From contig NZ_JACA01000020.1 of the NCBI RefSeq assembly GCF_000520995.1, positions 1 to 64,000 on the forward strand: 64,000 nt of DNA, in the 5' to 3' direction. Below are positions 33,418 to 43,768 of the stretch, in pieces. Source of the stretch: Aquimarina macrocephali JAMB N27. Lineage in GTDB: Bacteria > Bacteroidota > Bacteroidia > Flavobacteriales > Flavobacteriaceae. The notes under the pieces were generated by a model that had not been told where the DNA came from, did no database searches, and saw only the letters and a list, made by a program, of their open reading frames with translations. The first letter of the stretch is position 1; every line of letters starts with the position of its first letter. Made by a program: the position numbers and the translations under genes.

Positions 33418-34872
33418 ATGAAAAAAATACAGTATTTTGTACTTTTTTGCACACTTACCTGTGTACTTTCTGCACAAAAACGTATGGATTCTCTTGGGGT
33501 TAGAGAAGATTTCAGAATTTTTGAAAATATCCTTAAAAAAGGACATCCAAGTTTATATGAATATATTGATCAAGATTCTTTAGAGTATGTCTTTAAGGTT
33601 GTAAAAGAATCTTTGACTACAACAGATTCTGATATAAAATTATATCAAAACATGCTGGAGGTTACAGATAAAATAAAAGATGGACATCTTTTGTTTTTTG
33701 CTCCCAATACCATAAAAACAGATCAATATTATTTTCCTTTGATTCTTAAATTGATAAATACCGAGTTTTATACAGATACGGATGATTTTGATATCCCGAT
33801 AGGTTCAAAAATTAATCAAATTAATGGCCACCAAGCCCATGAAATTTTACATCGCCTAAAGAAATATGTATCTAGTGATGGATATAATCTCACCCGTAAA
33901 TATCGAGAAATAGAGTTAAAATTCGGATTATACTTTGCGTATGAATATGGTGTTGAGAAAAAATTTAGTATTGACTATACAGCCCCAGATGGAACAGAAA
34001 CAAATAAAGTCTTACCAGCAGAATCTTTTGTAACCGTAAGACTTAGAAATGCCAAGCGTAATTCTTATTTTGCTAAATACCATAAGCAGGAAAATGGTTT
34101 TGATTACTTTGATACATTTATTAATAACAAAAGCCCATTTGTATATTACAAAGAAGACTTAAATACGGCTGTTTTGGTTGTCAATTCATTTAGAGGAGAC
34201 ATCAGGATTTTTAAATCAAATCTGATAAAAATTTTCAAAGAAATAAATAAAAAGAAAATTAGCAATCTTGTTGTTGATGTTCGACAAAATGATGGAGGTT
34301 TTAGATCTAATGCTGTACATTTATTCTCGTTTATAACCAACAATCTATTTAAACAGATAACTAGTGAATATGTCGCTTCACTTGCCATTCCGGAGCGAAA
34401 ATATGTCACTAGAACGTATCTTAGTGAAAAGCATTTTTTAAAAGATAAGTTTTATAATCATCCTATATATGATGGATGGAAACTGGTTTTTGATGATATG
34501 GAAGCTATTATGGTTCCTGATAAAGATAGGTTTCGAGGAAATGTATATGTGCTTGCCGGAGGAACAACTTTTTCTGCAGGATCTACCTTTGCGCTAAATG
34601 TAAAAAATGATCCAAATATTATTTTAATAGGAGAAGAGACCGGTGGTGGATATCATTTTTCTAATGGAGAATTTCCCGTGTATTATGAATTTCCTAATTC
34701 CAAAATAATAATGGTAATGTATATGGAAAAGATCAACCACTATATAAAAGACAAAAGAGTCCCTAAAGGCTCTGGTGTACTTCCTGATAGGCAAACTATA
34801 TTCTCTATTGATGATTTAATCTCTGGTAGAGATCCTGATCTGGATTATGTTCTAAAATTGATTCGTGGCTAA
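33418..34872 (+). CDS. Secreted S41 family (tail-specific-like) peptidase
   Basis: 484 residues. Signal peptide MKKIQYFVLFCTLTCVLSAQ. Helical N-terminal part with GHLLFFAP, a degenerate PDZ-like middle (~115-170), and the S41 catalytic core: NLVVDVRQNDGG, then VYVLAGGTTFSAGSTFA with probable nucleophile Ser386, and LIGEETGGG. C-terminal PDRQTIFSIDDLISGRDPDLDYVLKLI is typical. Serine protease acting in the periplasm or outside; substrate unknown. Confidence 0.88.
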   Translation: MKKIQYFVLFCTLTCVLSAQKRMDSLGVREDFRIFENILKKGHPSLYEYIDQDSLEYVFKVVKESLTTTDSDIKLYQNMLEVTDKIKDGHLLFFAPNTIKTDQYYFPLILKLINTEFYTDTDDFDIPIGSKINQINGHQAHEILHRLKKYVSSDGYNLTRKYREIELKFGLYFAYEYGVEKKFSIDYTAPDGTETNKVLPAESFVTVRLRNAKRNSYFAKYHKQENGFDYFDTFINNKSPFVYYKEDLNTAVLVVNSFRGDIRIFKSNLIKIFKEINKKKISNLVVDVRQNDGGFRSNAVHLFSFITNNLFKQITSEYVASLAIPERKYVTRTYLSEKHFLKDKFYNHPIYDGWKLVFDDMEAIMVPDKDRFRGNVYVLAGGTTFSAGSTFALNVKNDPNIILIGEETGGGYHFSNGEFPVYYEFPNSKIIMVMYMEKINHYIKDKRVPKGSGVLPDRQTIFSIDDLISGRDPDLDYVLKLIRG

Positions 34873-34900
34873 GTAAAAGCTAGCTTCTTACTATCCTAAA

Positions 34901-35089
34901 TTATGCAATATATGTATTTACACTAGTGACTAATTCACAAGAATTATGCAACATTTGCTTAAATCTTAATGCAAGATGCTCATCGTTAAACTTCATCGCC
35001 TCACTAATACTATTAGATAATACCAGTTCGCCGATAAGATATTCAACAAAATAACTTTGATCATTTGTTAAAAGTACATATTCTGTCAT
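34901..35089 (-). CDS. Small hypothetical protein
   Basis: 62 residues, ATG at 35089. Soluble, weakly acidic and mostly helical (SYFVEYLIGELVLSNSISEAM; DEHLALRFKQMLHNSCELV). Composition looks like a real small protein and both neighbours point away from or toward open space, but I recognise no family. Confidence 0.5.
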   Translation of the reverse strand: MTEYVLLTNDQSYFVEYLIGELVLSNSISEAMKFNDEHLALRFKQMLHNSCELVTSVNTYIA

Positions 35090-35352
35090 ACAGTAATTTA
35101 TTTTCTGAACTATATTTTATGATTGTACAGTTCCATAAAGTTCGTCAGTAAAAATAAGTTTAAAACTTACTCGAAAAGATAAAGGAGTAGAATACTTTTA
35201 CACAGAAGTATTAACAATTATATCCTACACATACATTATAAGTATTGTTGTATATTTTAATATAATCCTGATGATTATCAATTTTGAAAATTCTTAATGG
35301 TATTACTTAAACAAATGCTTTAAATTTGTTAACGCACTAAAAACGATCTCAT

Positions 35353-35946
35353 ATGCCAATAGACAAACTAGCAGAGGCTTACATTAATATTGATAAAGCG
35401 AATGCAGAAGACCCTAATAAGGAAGAAATAAATAATGTATTTGTTTCCAAAGAATTAATCTATGGTCAACGAATGACAGATACTATTGAGGATTTTGAAC
35501 CAAACGCCCCTGAAGCCCTTAAACTTGCTGCTAGATCACAACATATTTGTAGGTGGAAAATCCCTCGTAAAAATTATGCAATGGATCGTATTGGTTATCT
35601 AAAATGGAGAGAAGAGCTAAAACGGTTTCATGCATTAAAAGCCTCAGAAATTCTTGAAAAGGTTGGTTACGATACAGAAACGATTAACCGGGTATCTTTT
35701 TTGATTCAAAAGAAAAAATTAAAAAAGGATAAGGATACACAGACTTTAGAAGATGTGATCTGTCTAGTTTTTCTTAATTTTTACTATGAAGATTTTCTAG
35801 CTAAACATACCGATCAAAAAATAATTGATATCCTTCAAAAAACCTGGCGTAAAATGTCTGAAAAAGGTCATGAATCTGCACTACAACTTTCCTATTCAGA
35901 AAAAGCTTTAGACTTAATTAAAGAAGCATTGAGTAAAGATTCCTGA
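35353..35946 (+). CDS. DUF4202 family protein
   Basis: 197 residues, cytoplasmic, all-helical. DUF4202 hallmarks: A...IDKANAEDPN at the N terminus, KLAARSQHICRWKIPR, MDRIGYLKWREELKRFHA, and LEDVICLVFLNFYYEDFLAKH. The His/Asp pattern resembles HD-type metal-binding helical proteins, but the activity is not known. Monocistronic; ends 12 bp from the convergent kinase-like gene. Confidence 0.88.
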   Translation: MPIDKLAEAYINIDKANAEDPNKEEINNVFVSKELIYGQRMTDTIEDFEPNAPEALKLAARSQHICRWKIPRKNYAMDRIGYLKWREELKRFHALKASEILEKVGYDTETINRVSFLIQKKKLKKDKDTQTLEDVICLVFLNFYYEDFLAKHTDQKIIDILQKTWRKMSEKGHESALQLSYSEKALDLIKEALSKDS

Positions 35947-35958
35947 CCTATATTAAAT

Positions 35959-36819
35959 TTAATTTTTTTTTTTAATTACTTCATTGCGATAGTAATCAAT
36001 AATTCCATCAATAGGTCTTCTTACTATATTACCAACTTTTAGGTGATATGGCCAGACTGCTGCTCTTATAATATCTTCACTAAAATGAGCTATCGAACCA
36101 ATAAAATGTATAGGTACATGTTGTGATTCTGGAAAACAAAGTACTCTGGTTTCTATAAATTCTTGAATACCTTCGGTAATAATTTTATAAAAATAACCAT
36201 TACGTTCACTGGTAAAAATAAATTCTGCAAAAGAAGCTAGGTATGTATTAGGATTTTCTCTTTTGTATAGATTTTCCTTAATTGAATCTGAAGAAAGGTC
36301 AAAACGTTTTTCAAATTCTGATGCTATTTCGGGAGGCATTCTTTTATAGTAATAATCGCGTATCAGTTTTTTTCCAAAGTGATTTCCACTAGCCTCATCC
36401 ATAAGAATATATCCAAGAGAATCTACAGACATATGAATATCTTCGCCATCAAAGTAACAACTATTAGATCCTGTTCCTAAAATACATATAATCCCAGGTT
36501 CTGTTGTAGCTGCATACACTGCTGCAACCATATCTTCTTTAACGACAATTTCGGCTCCAATAAAAAAATCTTCAAAGATCTTTTTCAACATTACTGCTGG
36601 CTTTGTTGTACCGCATCCAGCTCCATAGAAATGAACAGTATCAATTTTATCTCGATAAGAAGAAAGTTTATCATTTTTTCTAACTCTTTCTTCTAAGAGA
36701 GATTTCTCAAATACAGCAGGGTTTAACCCTTCTGTACGGGTTTTAAAAACGATTTCCCCTACATCATCCAGAAGAATCCAATCGCATTTAGTAGAACCGC
36801 CATCAGCTAATAAAATCAT
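35959..36819 (-). CDS. BadF/BadG/BcrA-type ATPase, N-acetylglucosamine-kinase-like
   Basis: 286 residues. Sugar-kinase/Hsp70/actin fold: phosphate-1 motif MILLADGGSTKCDW, PAVF, GAGCG, then GIICILGTGSNSCYFDG and DEASGNHFGKKLI, as in N-acetylglucosamine kinase NagK-type proteins of the BadF family. Probably phosphorylates an amino sugar such as GlcNAc or a muropeptide sugar. Downstream of GAPDH on the same strand, separated by a hairpin. Confidence 0.82.
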   Translation of the reverse strand: MILLADGGSTKCDWILLDDVGEIVFKTRTEGLNPAVFEKSLLEERVRKNDKLSSYRDKIDTVHFYGAGCGTTKPAVMLKKIFEDFFIGAEIVVKEDMVAAVYAATTEPGIICILGTGSNSCYFDGEDIHMSVDSLGYILMDEASGNHFGKKLIRDYYYKRMPPEIASEFEKRFDLSSDSIKENLYKRENPNTYLASFAEFIFTSERNGYFYKIITEGIQEFIETRVLCFPESQHVPIHFIGSIAHFSEDIIRAAVWPYHLKVGNIVRRPIDGIIDYYRNEVIKKKN

Positions 36820-36894
36820 TTAAAAATTTGTTATGTGGTTAGCAAATAGAATAAATACTCTGATTTATTCTTTTGAATTTGATATGCTATCATA

Positions 36895-36949
36895 TTGCGC
36901 GTAATCGAGGAATATTGATCTCTAATTACCACTTTTCGATTACGCCCAA
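36895..36949. terminator. Hairpin between gapA and the sugar kinase gene
   Basis: Inverted repeat with arms 36895-36908 and 36936-36949 (13 of 14 bases pair; core GCGTAATCGA and TCGATTACGC) and a 27-base loop, 41 bp past the GAPDH stop. The T-run is weak, so it may be a partial terminator or a 3' stability element. Confidence 0.45.
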
Positions 36950-36989
36950 TGCAACAGTTAATACTATACTTTATAAGTTATATACTAAT

Positions 36990-38039
<1,050 letters not shown>

Positions 38040-38049
38040 CTATTTAAAA

Positions 38050-39036
38050 TTATACAGAAGTAATATCTGCTACTTTTATTAATCCATCATGTTTATGAGG
38101 TCTTTTATCTAATGCAGTCTTAAGAGGTACAATAGTGACAACCTTATGAACTATCCCAATCATTACTTCGCTTTTACCATCTAATAGTGCTTCTACCGCT
38201 CCTACTCCAAGTTTACTGGCTAGTACGCGATCATAGCAGCTTGGTGGTCCACCTCGTTGGATGTGCCCGAGTACAGATACTCTTACTTCATAATCATTAA
38301 GATTTTCTTCGACATATTCTCCTAATTCAAAAATATTCTTACCAGATTTGTCACCTTCTGCTACTACAATTATGCTCGAGGTTTTTCCGGTTTTCTTACT
38401 TTTCCTTAACGATTCTATAAGTCGCTCTACTCCCATATCCTCTTCGGGAATCAAAATCTCCTCTGCTCCTGCTCCAATACCTGCATTTAAAGCAATATCT
38501 CCTGCATCACGTCCCATTACTTCGATTAAAAACAATCGATTATGAGAACTTGCTGTATCTCTAATCTTATCAATTGCCTCTACCACTGTATTTAAGGCTG
38601 TGTCGTATCCTATAGTGTAATCTGTACCATTAATATCATTATCGATAGTACCCGGGATACCTACTACCGGAAAATTAAATTCTTCTGATAATTTTAAAGC
38701 TCCTGTAAAACTTCCATCACCACCGATGACAACAAGTGCATCAATACCATTCTTAATCAGATTTTCATATGCTTTCTGCCTACCTTCTACAGTTCTAAAC
38801 TCTTTTGATCTGGCAGATTTAAGAAAAGTTCCTCCTTTATTTATAACATTACGAACAGATCGTGCATTTAGTTCTTCAACTTCATTATTAATAAGACCTT
38901 CATACCCTTTATAAATACCAAAACATTTTATAGTATAATAACTACACGCTCTAACTACTGCACGGATTGCCGCATTCATCCCTGGAGCATCTCCCCCAGA
39001 AGTTAGTACGGCTATATTTTTAACTTTTTTTGTCAT
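38050..39036 (-). CDS. pfkA: ATP-dependent 6-phosphofructokinase
   Basis: 328 residues. Glycine-rich ATP site VLTSGGDAPGMNAAIRAVV, GGDGSFTGA, and the substrate/catalytic motif GIPGTIDNDINGTDYTIGYDTA, then EVMGRDAGDIAL and GHIQRGGPPSCYDR. Bacterial group I PFK. First gene of the pfkA-gap pair. On the minus strand a -7-like TAGATTTG (39042-39049) sits only about 5 bp before the ATG. Confidence 0.97.
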   Translation of the reverse strand: MTKKVKNIAVLTSGGDAPGMNAAIRAVVRACSYYTIKCFGIYKGYEGLINNEVEELNARSVRNVINKGGTFLKSARSKEFRTVEGRQKAYENLIKNGIDALVVIGGDGSFTGALKLSEEFNFPVVGIPGTIDNDINGTDYTIGYDTALNTVVEAIDKIRDTASSHNRLFLIEVMGRDAGDIALNAGIGAGAEEILIPEEDMGVERLIESLRKSKKTGKTSSIIVVAEGDKSGKNIFELGEYVEENLNDYEVRVSVLGHIQRGGPPSCYDRVLASKLGVGAVEALLDGKSEVMIGIVHKVVTIVPLKTALDKRPHKHDGLIKVADITSV

Positions 39037-39087
39037 TGAGCCAAATCTATCGTTATTGGTAGTAATAACCTAATTTGCCAAAAAACT

Positions 39088-39097
39088 AAAACGTTTT
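39088..39097. promoter_or_regulatory. Candidate LacI-type operator upstream of pfkA
   Basis: AAAACGTTTT, a palindrome with the central CG of LacI/GalR-family operators, lies 52-61 bp upstream of the pfkA ATG. It resembles the core of the operator before susC (49600-49615) but is shorter. Confidence 0.3.
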
Positions 39098-39197
39098 CGG
39101 TTAATAAATTCAGCTTTTACTGACAAAAAATGCATTATTTTAACACATATTCGCACATTACGTTAAGAATAAATTAATGAGTTTAAAATTGTAGAAA

Positions 39198-39233
39198 AAT
39201 AAAAACGACTCGCAATAGCAAGTCGTTTTTGTA
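39198..39233 (-). terminator. Terminator of the T9SS cargo gene
   Basis: AAAAACGACT (39201-39210) and AGTCGTTTTT (39221-39230) with a ten-base loop. It lies 42 bp past the minus-strand stop at 39272. Confidence 0.85.
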
Positions 39234-39271
39234 AATTAATATTTCTTATTTTAAGTATTCTCTATTCAGTA

Positions 39272-40000
39272 CTATTTTACAAATTGTTTAGTAATTATCT
39301 TATCGTCCTCTGTATATACCTTTATTATATAGTTTCCTTTTGGTAATTTTTTAATGTTAATCGAATTGGTTGTAGAAACACCTAATAATCTAGAATTTAA
39401 ATCATAAATTTCACTCTTTTTGATAAAACCAGAATATTGGATAACCACTCTGTCTTTACCAGGATTAGGATATATCTTCAGGCTATTTATATTGGGTGTG
39501 CCAGATTCTAAAGATACTTTATTTCCTTCACCGCCATTAGCACCAGGAAATATTTCTCCTGTAGAGCTTCCTGTTACAGACTTACCACAATCTTTCATTT
39601 CTATTCCGGTCCATCTAATTACCCATTCCCTATTCTTTGCTGTACTAGCTCTTAATGGATTTGGAAAATTAAGTGATCCAACTGTTGGTAAATCAGAAGG
39701 TGCATCTGCCCATCTTAGATATATTCTAAATCCTGTAGGCGTAGCATTATAAATAGACGAGGTCCCAGAGATATACCAATGAAATCCTTTGTTACCTATA
39801 GACTCCAGAGTTACTAAATAATGTGGAGTTGTTTTAAAAGCACATGCTGTGGTATTTACATCTACATAGATTCCTGTTGTGTTATAATTAACCCAGTCAT
39901 TTGGAGAGGTAACACCTTGCCCCATTTTTATTTGTCCCTGCACTACCACAAGGCAAAAAATAGCTAAAATTGTTAAAGAAATAGTTTTAAGAGATTTCAT
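39272..40000 (-). CDS. Secreted protein with T9SS type A sorting domain
   Basis: 242 residues. Signal peptide MKSLKTISLTILAIFCLVVVQGQ. Residues ~30-160 form a beta-rich domain with no recognised family (HWYISGTSSIYNATPTGFRIYL). The C-terminal ~75 residues are a T9SS sorting domain: INSLKIYPNPGKDRVVIQYSG, split by SEIYDLNSRLLG, and KLPKGNYIIKVYTEDDKIITKQFVK. Exported across the outer membrane. Sits between pfkA and the maltodextrin locus without evident link. Confidence 0.85.
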   Translation of the reverse strand: MKSLKTISLTILAIFCLVVVQGQIKMGQGVTSPNDWVNYNTTGIYVDVNTTACAFKTTPHYLVTLESIGNKGFHWYISGTSSIYNATPTGFRIYLRWADAPSDLPTVGSLNFPNPLRASTAKNREWVIRWTGIEMKDCGKSVTGSSTGEIFPGANGGEGNKVSLESGTPNINSLKIYPNPGKDRVVIQYSGFIKKSEIYDLNSRLLGVSTTNSINIKKLPKGNYIIKVYTEDDKIITKQFVK

Positions 40001-40297
40001 AATAAAAAGGTTTTAAGAATTAAAAAAGTGAGTTGCTTTCTTTACTTGTTTAGTATAAAACAACGTTTTTCTAAGATACTACAAACCTCAAAAATTAGCT
40101 TATGGAATACCAGTAAAAAAAAGAACAAATCTCCTTATTTTTTAATTCAAAAAATATAATAACCATATGATAATAAGATATTTAAAATAAACAAATAATA
40201 CATTAAGAATTAGATTTAAAGTTGATATTTAACATTTTATTAACTAATAATTTCCCCAAAAATAACTTGTGTTTTAGTTCTAAATCCAATACCTATA

Positions 40298-41680
40298 TCA
40301 TTCTTCAATCAAAATCTGATATTGCCATGGAGCAAATTCGTATGCTGCACCTGGTAATGCTTCTATTGTTTCTCCAGAAAGGTAATCTGTAAACTTTCCT
40401 TTATATTCCAAAGTAAACTTTATTGGTTGCTTTGTCATATTTGCAATAAAGACCACTTTATTACCTTCTTTTTCTCTTAGAAATGCTAATACATTAGTAT
40501 CATCCGAAGTTTTAATACGAGTGTATGAAGCTGCATTTTTACCACCATGCAATGCCGGATTTGTATTTTTTAGTGTTCCTAATTTCTCATATAACGGGAA
40601 AAATTTGCCTTGTTTTTTTATAATAGTATCCTTATCAAAAAACAAAAGGCGTTTATCCATATCATATTCCTGTCCAGAATAAATCAAGGGCATACCTGGT
40701 GCAAGGTATGTAAGTGCTGCGAGCATCTCTTTTGCTTCTCCCATTCTTTCATCGACCGTACCATTCCAGGAGTTTTCATCATGATTTGATGTAAAGTTCA
40801 TTAGAATATCATCTTTTGCATACATGGTATCTATCTGGGTCATTCTTTTATCCCATTCAGTAACATTAGCTTTTCCCTGGGCGATATCATTCATTTTATG
40901 ATGCGTATCCCATCCATATCCCATGTCAAAAGCATTTTCTAATAATTCTGGCTCCCAACCTTCGGCTAACATAAATACAGGTTTAATCTTTTTAAATTCT
41001 GCTACAGTTTTATCCCAAAAATCTACAGGAACCATCCCTGCCACATCACATCTAAAACCATCTACACCTTCTTCTTTTAACCAATACAGCATATCATTTT
41101 TCATCTGCTCACGCATCTCCTGGTTGTCATAATTAAGATCTGCTACGTCGGTCCAATCTGTACCTTCTGTATGTGTAATAGCACCGTTTTTATCTTTGGT
41201 GTAATATTCGGGATGCTCTTTTAACCAAACATGATCCCAACCGGTGTGATTAGCCACCCAATCCAAAATCACATAAATCCCATTATCATGGGCAGTTTTT
41301 ACTAATGCTCTAAAATCTTCGATAGTCCCAAATTCTGGATTGACCTTTGTATAGTCAGATACAGCATAATAACTTCCTAATGATCCTTTACTTTTGGTTG
41401 TAGAGATAGGATATATCGGCATTATCCATACTACTTTAACTCCTAGTTTTTTAAGAACAGGAATATCTTTGGTAAATGCACTAAAAGTACCTTCTTCAGA
41501 ATATTGACGAATATTAGCTTCATAAATAACTGCATTTTCCATCATGGCATCGTCAATCGATGGCAGTACTTCTTTTATTTCTTCCAAAACTTCGGTCTTG
41601 GCAGTGGTCTCTTCTTTTGTTGTCTTTCCGCAGGAAAATAGAATTCCAATTACTGCAAGACTTAAGATTATCTTTTTCAT
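40298..41680 (-). CDS. Lipoprotein GH13 alpha-amylase
   Basis: 460 residues. Lipobox VIGILFSC (Cys17). GH13 barrel with region I DWVANHTG, nucleophile Asp212 (GFRCDVAG), acid/base Glu240 (LAEGW) and Asp301 (FTSNHDEN), plus a C-terminal beta domain. No starch-binding module. Expected to hydrolyse alpha-1,4-glucans in the periplasm or on the outer membrane. Last gene of the leftward maltodextrin operon, 27 bp after the neopullulanase-like gene. Confidence 0.92.
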   Translation of the reverse strand: MKKIILSLAVIGILFSCGKTTKEETTAKTEVLEEIKEVLPSIDDAMMENAVIYEANIRQYSEEGTFSAFTKDIPVLKKLGVKVVWIMPIYPISTTKSKGSLGSYYAVSDYTKVNPEFGTIEDFRALVKTAHDNGIYVILDWVANHTGWDHVWLKEHPEYYTKDKNGAITHTEGTDWTDVADLNYDNQEMREQMKNDMLYWLKEEGVDGFRCDVAGMVPVDFWDKTVAEFKKIKPVFMLAEGWEPELLENAFDMGYGWDTHHKMNDIAQGKANVTEWDKRMTQIDTMYAKDDILMNFTSNHDENSWNGTVDERMGEAKEMLAALTYLAPGMPLIYSGQEYDMDKRLLFFDKDTIIKKQGKFFPLYEKLGTLKNTNPALHGGKNAASYTRIKTSDDTNVLAFLREKEGNKVVFIANMTKQPIKFTLEYKGKFTDYLSGETIEALPGAAYEFAPWQYQILIEE

Positions 41681-41707
41681 TTAATTAAATTTATAGGTGG
41701 TTATATT

Positions 41708-43564
41708 TTATTTTAAATCCAATATCATTGATGTCTTAGCCGGTATATTAAAATCCTCGGTGATATCTATATTAGAATCAGTAATAATATCGGTTCCGAC
41801 ACTATAGTTTTTTATACCTTCTTTGAATCGCGTAATATCTAACTGTTGGTCTTTTAAGCTATTATTAATAACTACCATTACGCTTTTCTCTTCATTATAC
41901 CTGAAGTATACATATACATTATCAAAAGGAATGAATTGTAATAGTTTCCCGGTATGAATTACGGCTGCCTGCTGTCTCCATTTTAAGACTTTGCTCGTAA
42001 AAGAGTAAAATGCTTCCTGGTCATTGGTTCTTCCATTTTTGATTTCTGAAGACAAAAAGGCGTTTTTTGTATCTCCTGGCCATCCACCAGGGAAATCTCT
42101 GCGAATATCACCATCTCCTTTTTTATCACGATTGCCCAACATACCTATTTCATCTCCATAATAAATTTGAGGGATGCTGCGCGTGGTAAATATCAACGTC
42201 ATCGCCATTTTATAGGTATCAATATCTCCTTGATATATCTCATTAATACGATTTGTATCATGGTTTCCTGCAAATAATAGAATATTGTTGATATCGGGAT
42301 ATAGAAAATCATTTGTGAAGTTATTATATGCCCTGATCATTCCTTTATCCCAAGAATTTTCATCTTCGTTAAATAATACTGTAATAGCATCATGAAGCGT
42401 AAAATCCATTACCGATGGCAAGTGAGAATTGTAGTTATCGATAGCTCCAATTTTACTATTTTTTTGCCAGTATGCTATCTGCGCCTGATTATGCATCCAT
42501 ACCTCTCCTACAATATTAAAATTAGGATATTCGTTCATAATCGCTTTGGTCCATTTGGCTATCCCATCTTTATCATTATAAGAATAGGTATCTACTCTAA
42601 AACCATCCAGATCAGCATATTCTATCCACCAAATTGCATTTTGGGTAATATACTTAAGAAGTAAAGGGTTACTTTGGTTCATATCTGGCATTGTAGTATC
42701 AAACCACCCGTTCATACATCCTTTACTATCTATTTGTGAAGCATTATCATCAAACTGGGTAGTCATACGATAATTACTACGTCTGAAACCTTCTGGCCAT
42801 TGGTGTATCCAATCTTTAGTTGGTAAATCTTTTATCATCCAATGCTTAGACCCCCAATGATTTGTAACATAATCCATAACCAGTTTCATATCCTGTTTAT
42901 GCATTTCTGAAGCTAACCGTTTATAGTCTTCATTGGTTCCATATCGTGGATCTATTGTATACAAATCGCTTTGCGCATAGGTATGATATGAATATGTTGA
43001 TTCATTATCCTCTAGCAATGGAGTACTCCATAATGCCGTAACTCCCAAATCTTTAAGGTAATCCAAGTGATCAATTACTCCTTGAATATCGCCTCCATGG
43101 CGTCCTCCGGGATTAGAACGATCTGCTTTTTCTACTGTATCCTTATGAGAATCATTCTCGGGGTTACCATTTGCGAACCGATCCGGCATGATTAAATACA
43201 TCACATCACTACTATCAAATCCTTTTCTTTCTGCAGAATTTTCTCTCCTGGATTTAAATTGATACTGTTGAGAAAAGACTACACTACCATTCTCTTTAAA
43301 ATCAATTGAAACTGTACCTGCTTTAACTTCTTTAGTATCTAAGGTTATAAACAGGTAGTTTGGGTTTTCAGTTTTTGTAATATCCCTAATCGTTATATCT
43401 TTACTCTCTACGTTATATTTAGCAATATCTTTTCCGTAGCAAAGTACTTGAAGCTCGTCATGATGCATAGCACTCCACCAAAATGGAGGTTCCATTTTTT
43501 CTACCTGTGCCTGGGCTAACGCGATAAAACACAAGGACAACAATATAATTAGTTTACGTTTCAT
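41708..43564 (-). CDS. GH13 neopullulanase/cyclomaltodextrinase, SusA-like
   Basis: 618 residues. Signal peptide ends ALAQAQ. Residues ~22-105 are the cyclomaltodextrinase N-terminal domain (MEPPFWWSAMHHDELQVLCYG), followed by the GH13 barrel: DYVTNHWG, Asp325 (GFRVDTYSYND), Glu354 (VGEVWMHN) and FAGNHDTN, and a C-terminal beta domain. Predicted to be periplasmic, splitting maltodextrins, cyclodextrins or pullulan fragments to small oligosaccharides for inner-membrane uptake. Part of the leftward operon. Confidence 0.93.
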   Translation of the reverse strand: MKRKLIILLSLCFIALAQAQVEKMEPPFWWSAMHHDELQVLCYGKDIAKYNVESKDITIRDITKTENPNYLFITLDTKEVKAGTVSIDFKENGSVVFSQQYQFKSRRENSAERKGFDSSDVMYLIMPDRFANGNPENDSHKDTVEKADRSNPGGRHGGDIQGVIDHLDYLKDLGVTALWSTPLLEDNESTYSYHTYAQSDLYTIDPRYGTNEDYKRLASEMHKQDMKLVMDYVTNHWGSKHWMIKDLPTKDWIHQWPEGFRRSNYRMTTQFDDNASQIDSKGCMNGWFDTTMPDMNQSNPLLLKYITQNAIWWIEYADLDGFRVDTYSYNDKDGIAKWTKAIMNEYPNFNIVGEVWMHNQAQIAYWQKNSKIGAIDNYNSHLPSVMDFTLHDAITVLFNEDENSWDKGMIRAYNNFTNDFLYPDINNILLFAGNHDTNRINEIYQGDIDTYKMAMTLIFTTRSIPQIYYGDEIGMLGNRDKKGDGDIRRDFPGGWPGDTKNAFLSSEIKNGRTNDQEAFYSFTSKVLKWRQQAAVIHTGKLLQFIPFDNVYVYFRYNEEKSVMVVINNSLKDQQLDITRFKEGIKNYSVGTDIITDSNIDITEDFNIPAKTSMILDLK

Positions 43565-43655
43565 TTTTATATATTTTGTATTTATAGAAATGTAGGTATC
43601 AACATTTTTTTGAAAACAATTAGTCTAGCGAAAAAAAAGTATTACTATTTCTTTA

Positions 43656-43707
43656 AGCAGAGTCGAATAAGTAGGGTTCATTCATCTTAATACAGCTCGA
43701 CTCTGCT
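43656..43707. other. Hairpin between GH65 and GH13 genes
   Basis: Perfect 11-bp inverted repeat AGCAGAGTCGA (43656-43666) and TCGACTCTGCT (43697-43707) with a 30-base loop in the 204-bp gap. No T-run after it. It may adjust expression of the downstream amylases relative to GH65. Confidence 0.4.
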
Positions 43708-43768
43708 CTCTAGAAAAGGTTGGGGGGCAAAACTCTTATTATAAAATCTATTTCTTAGCAATAGTATA

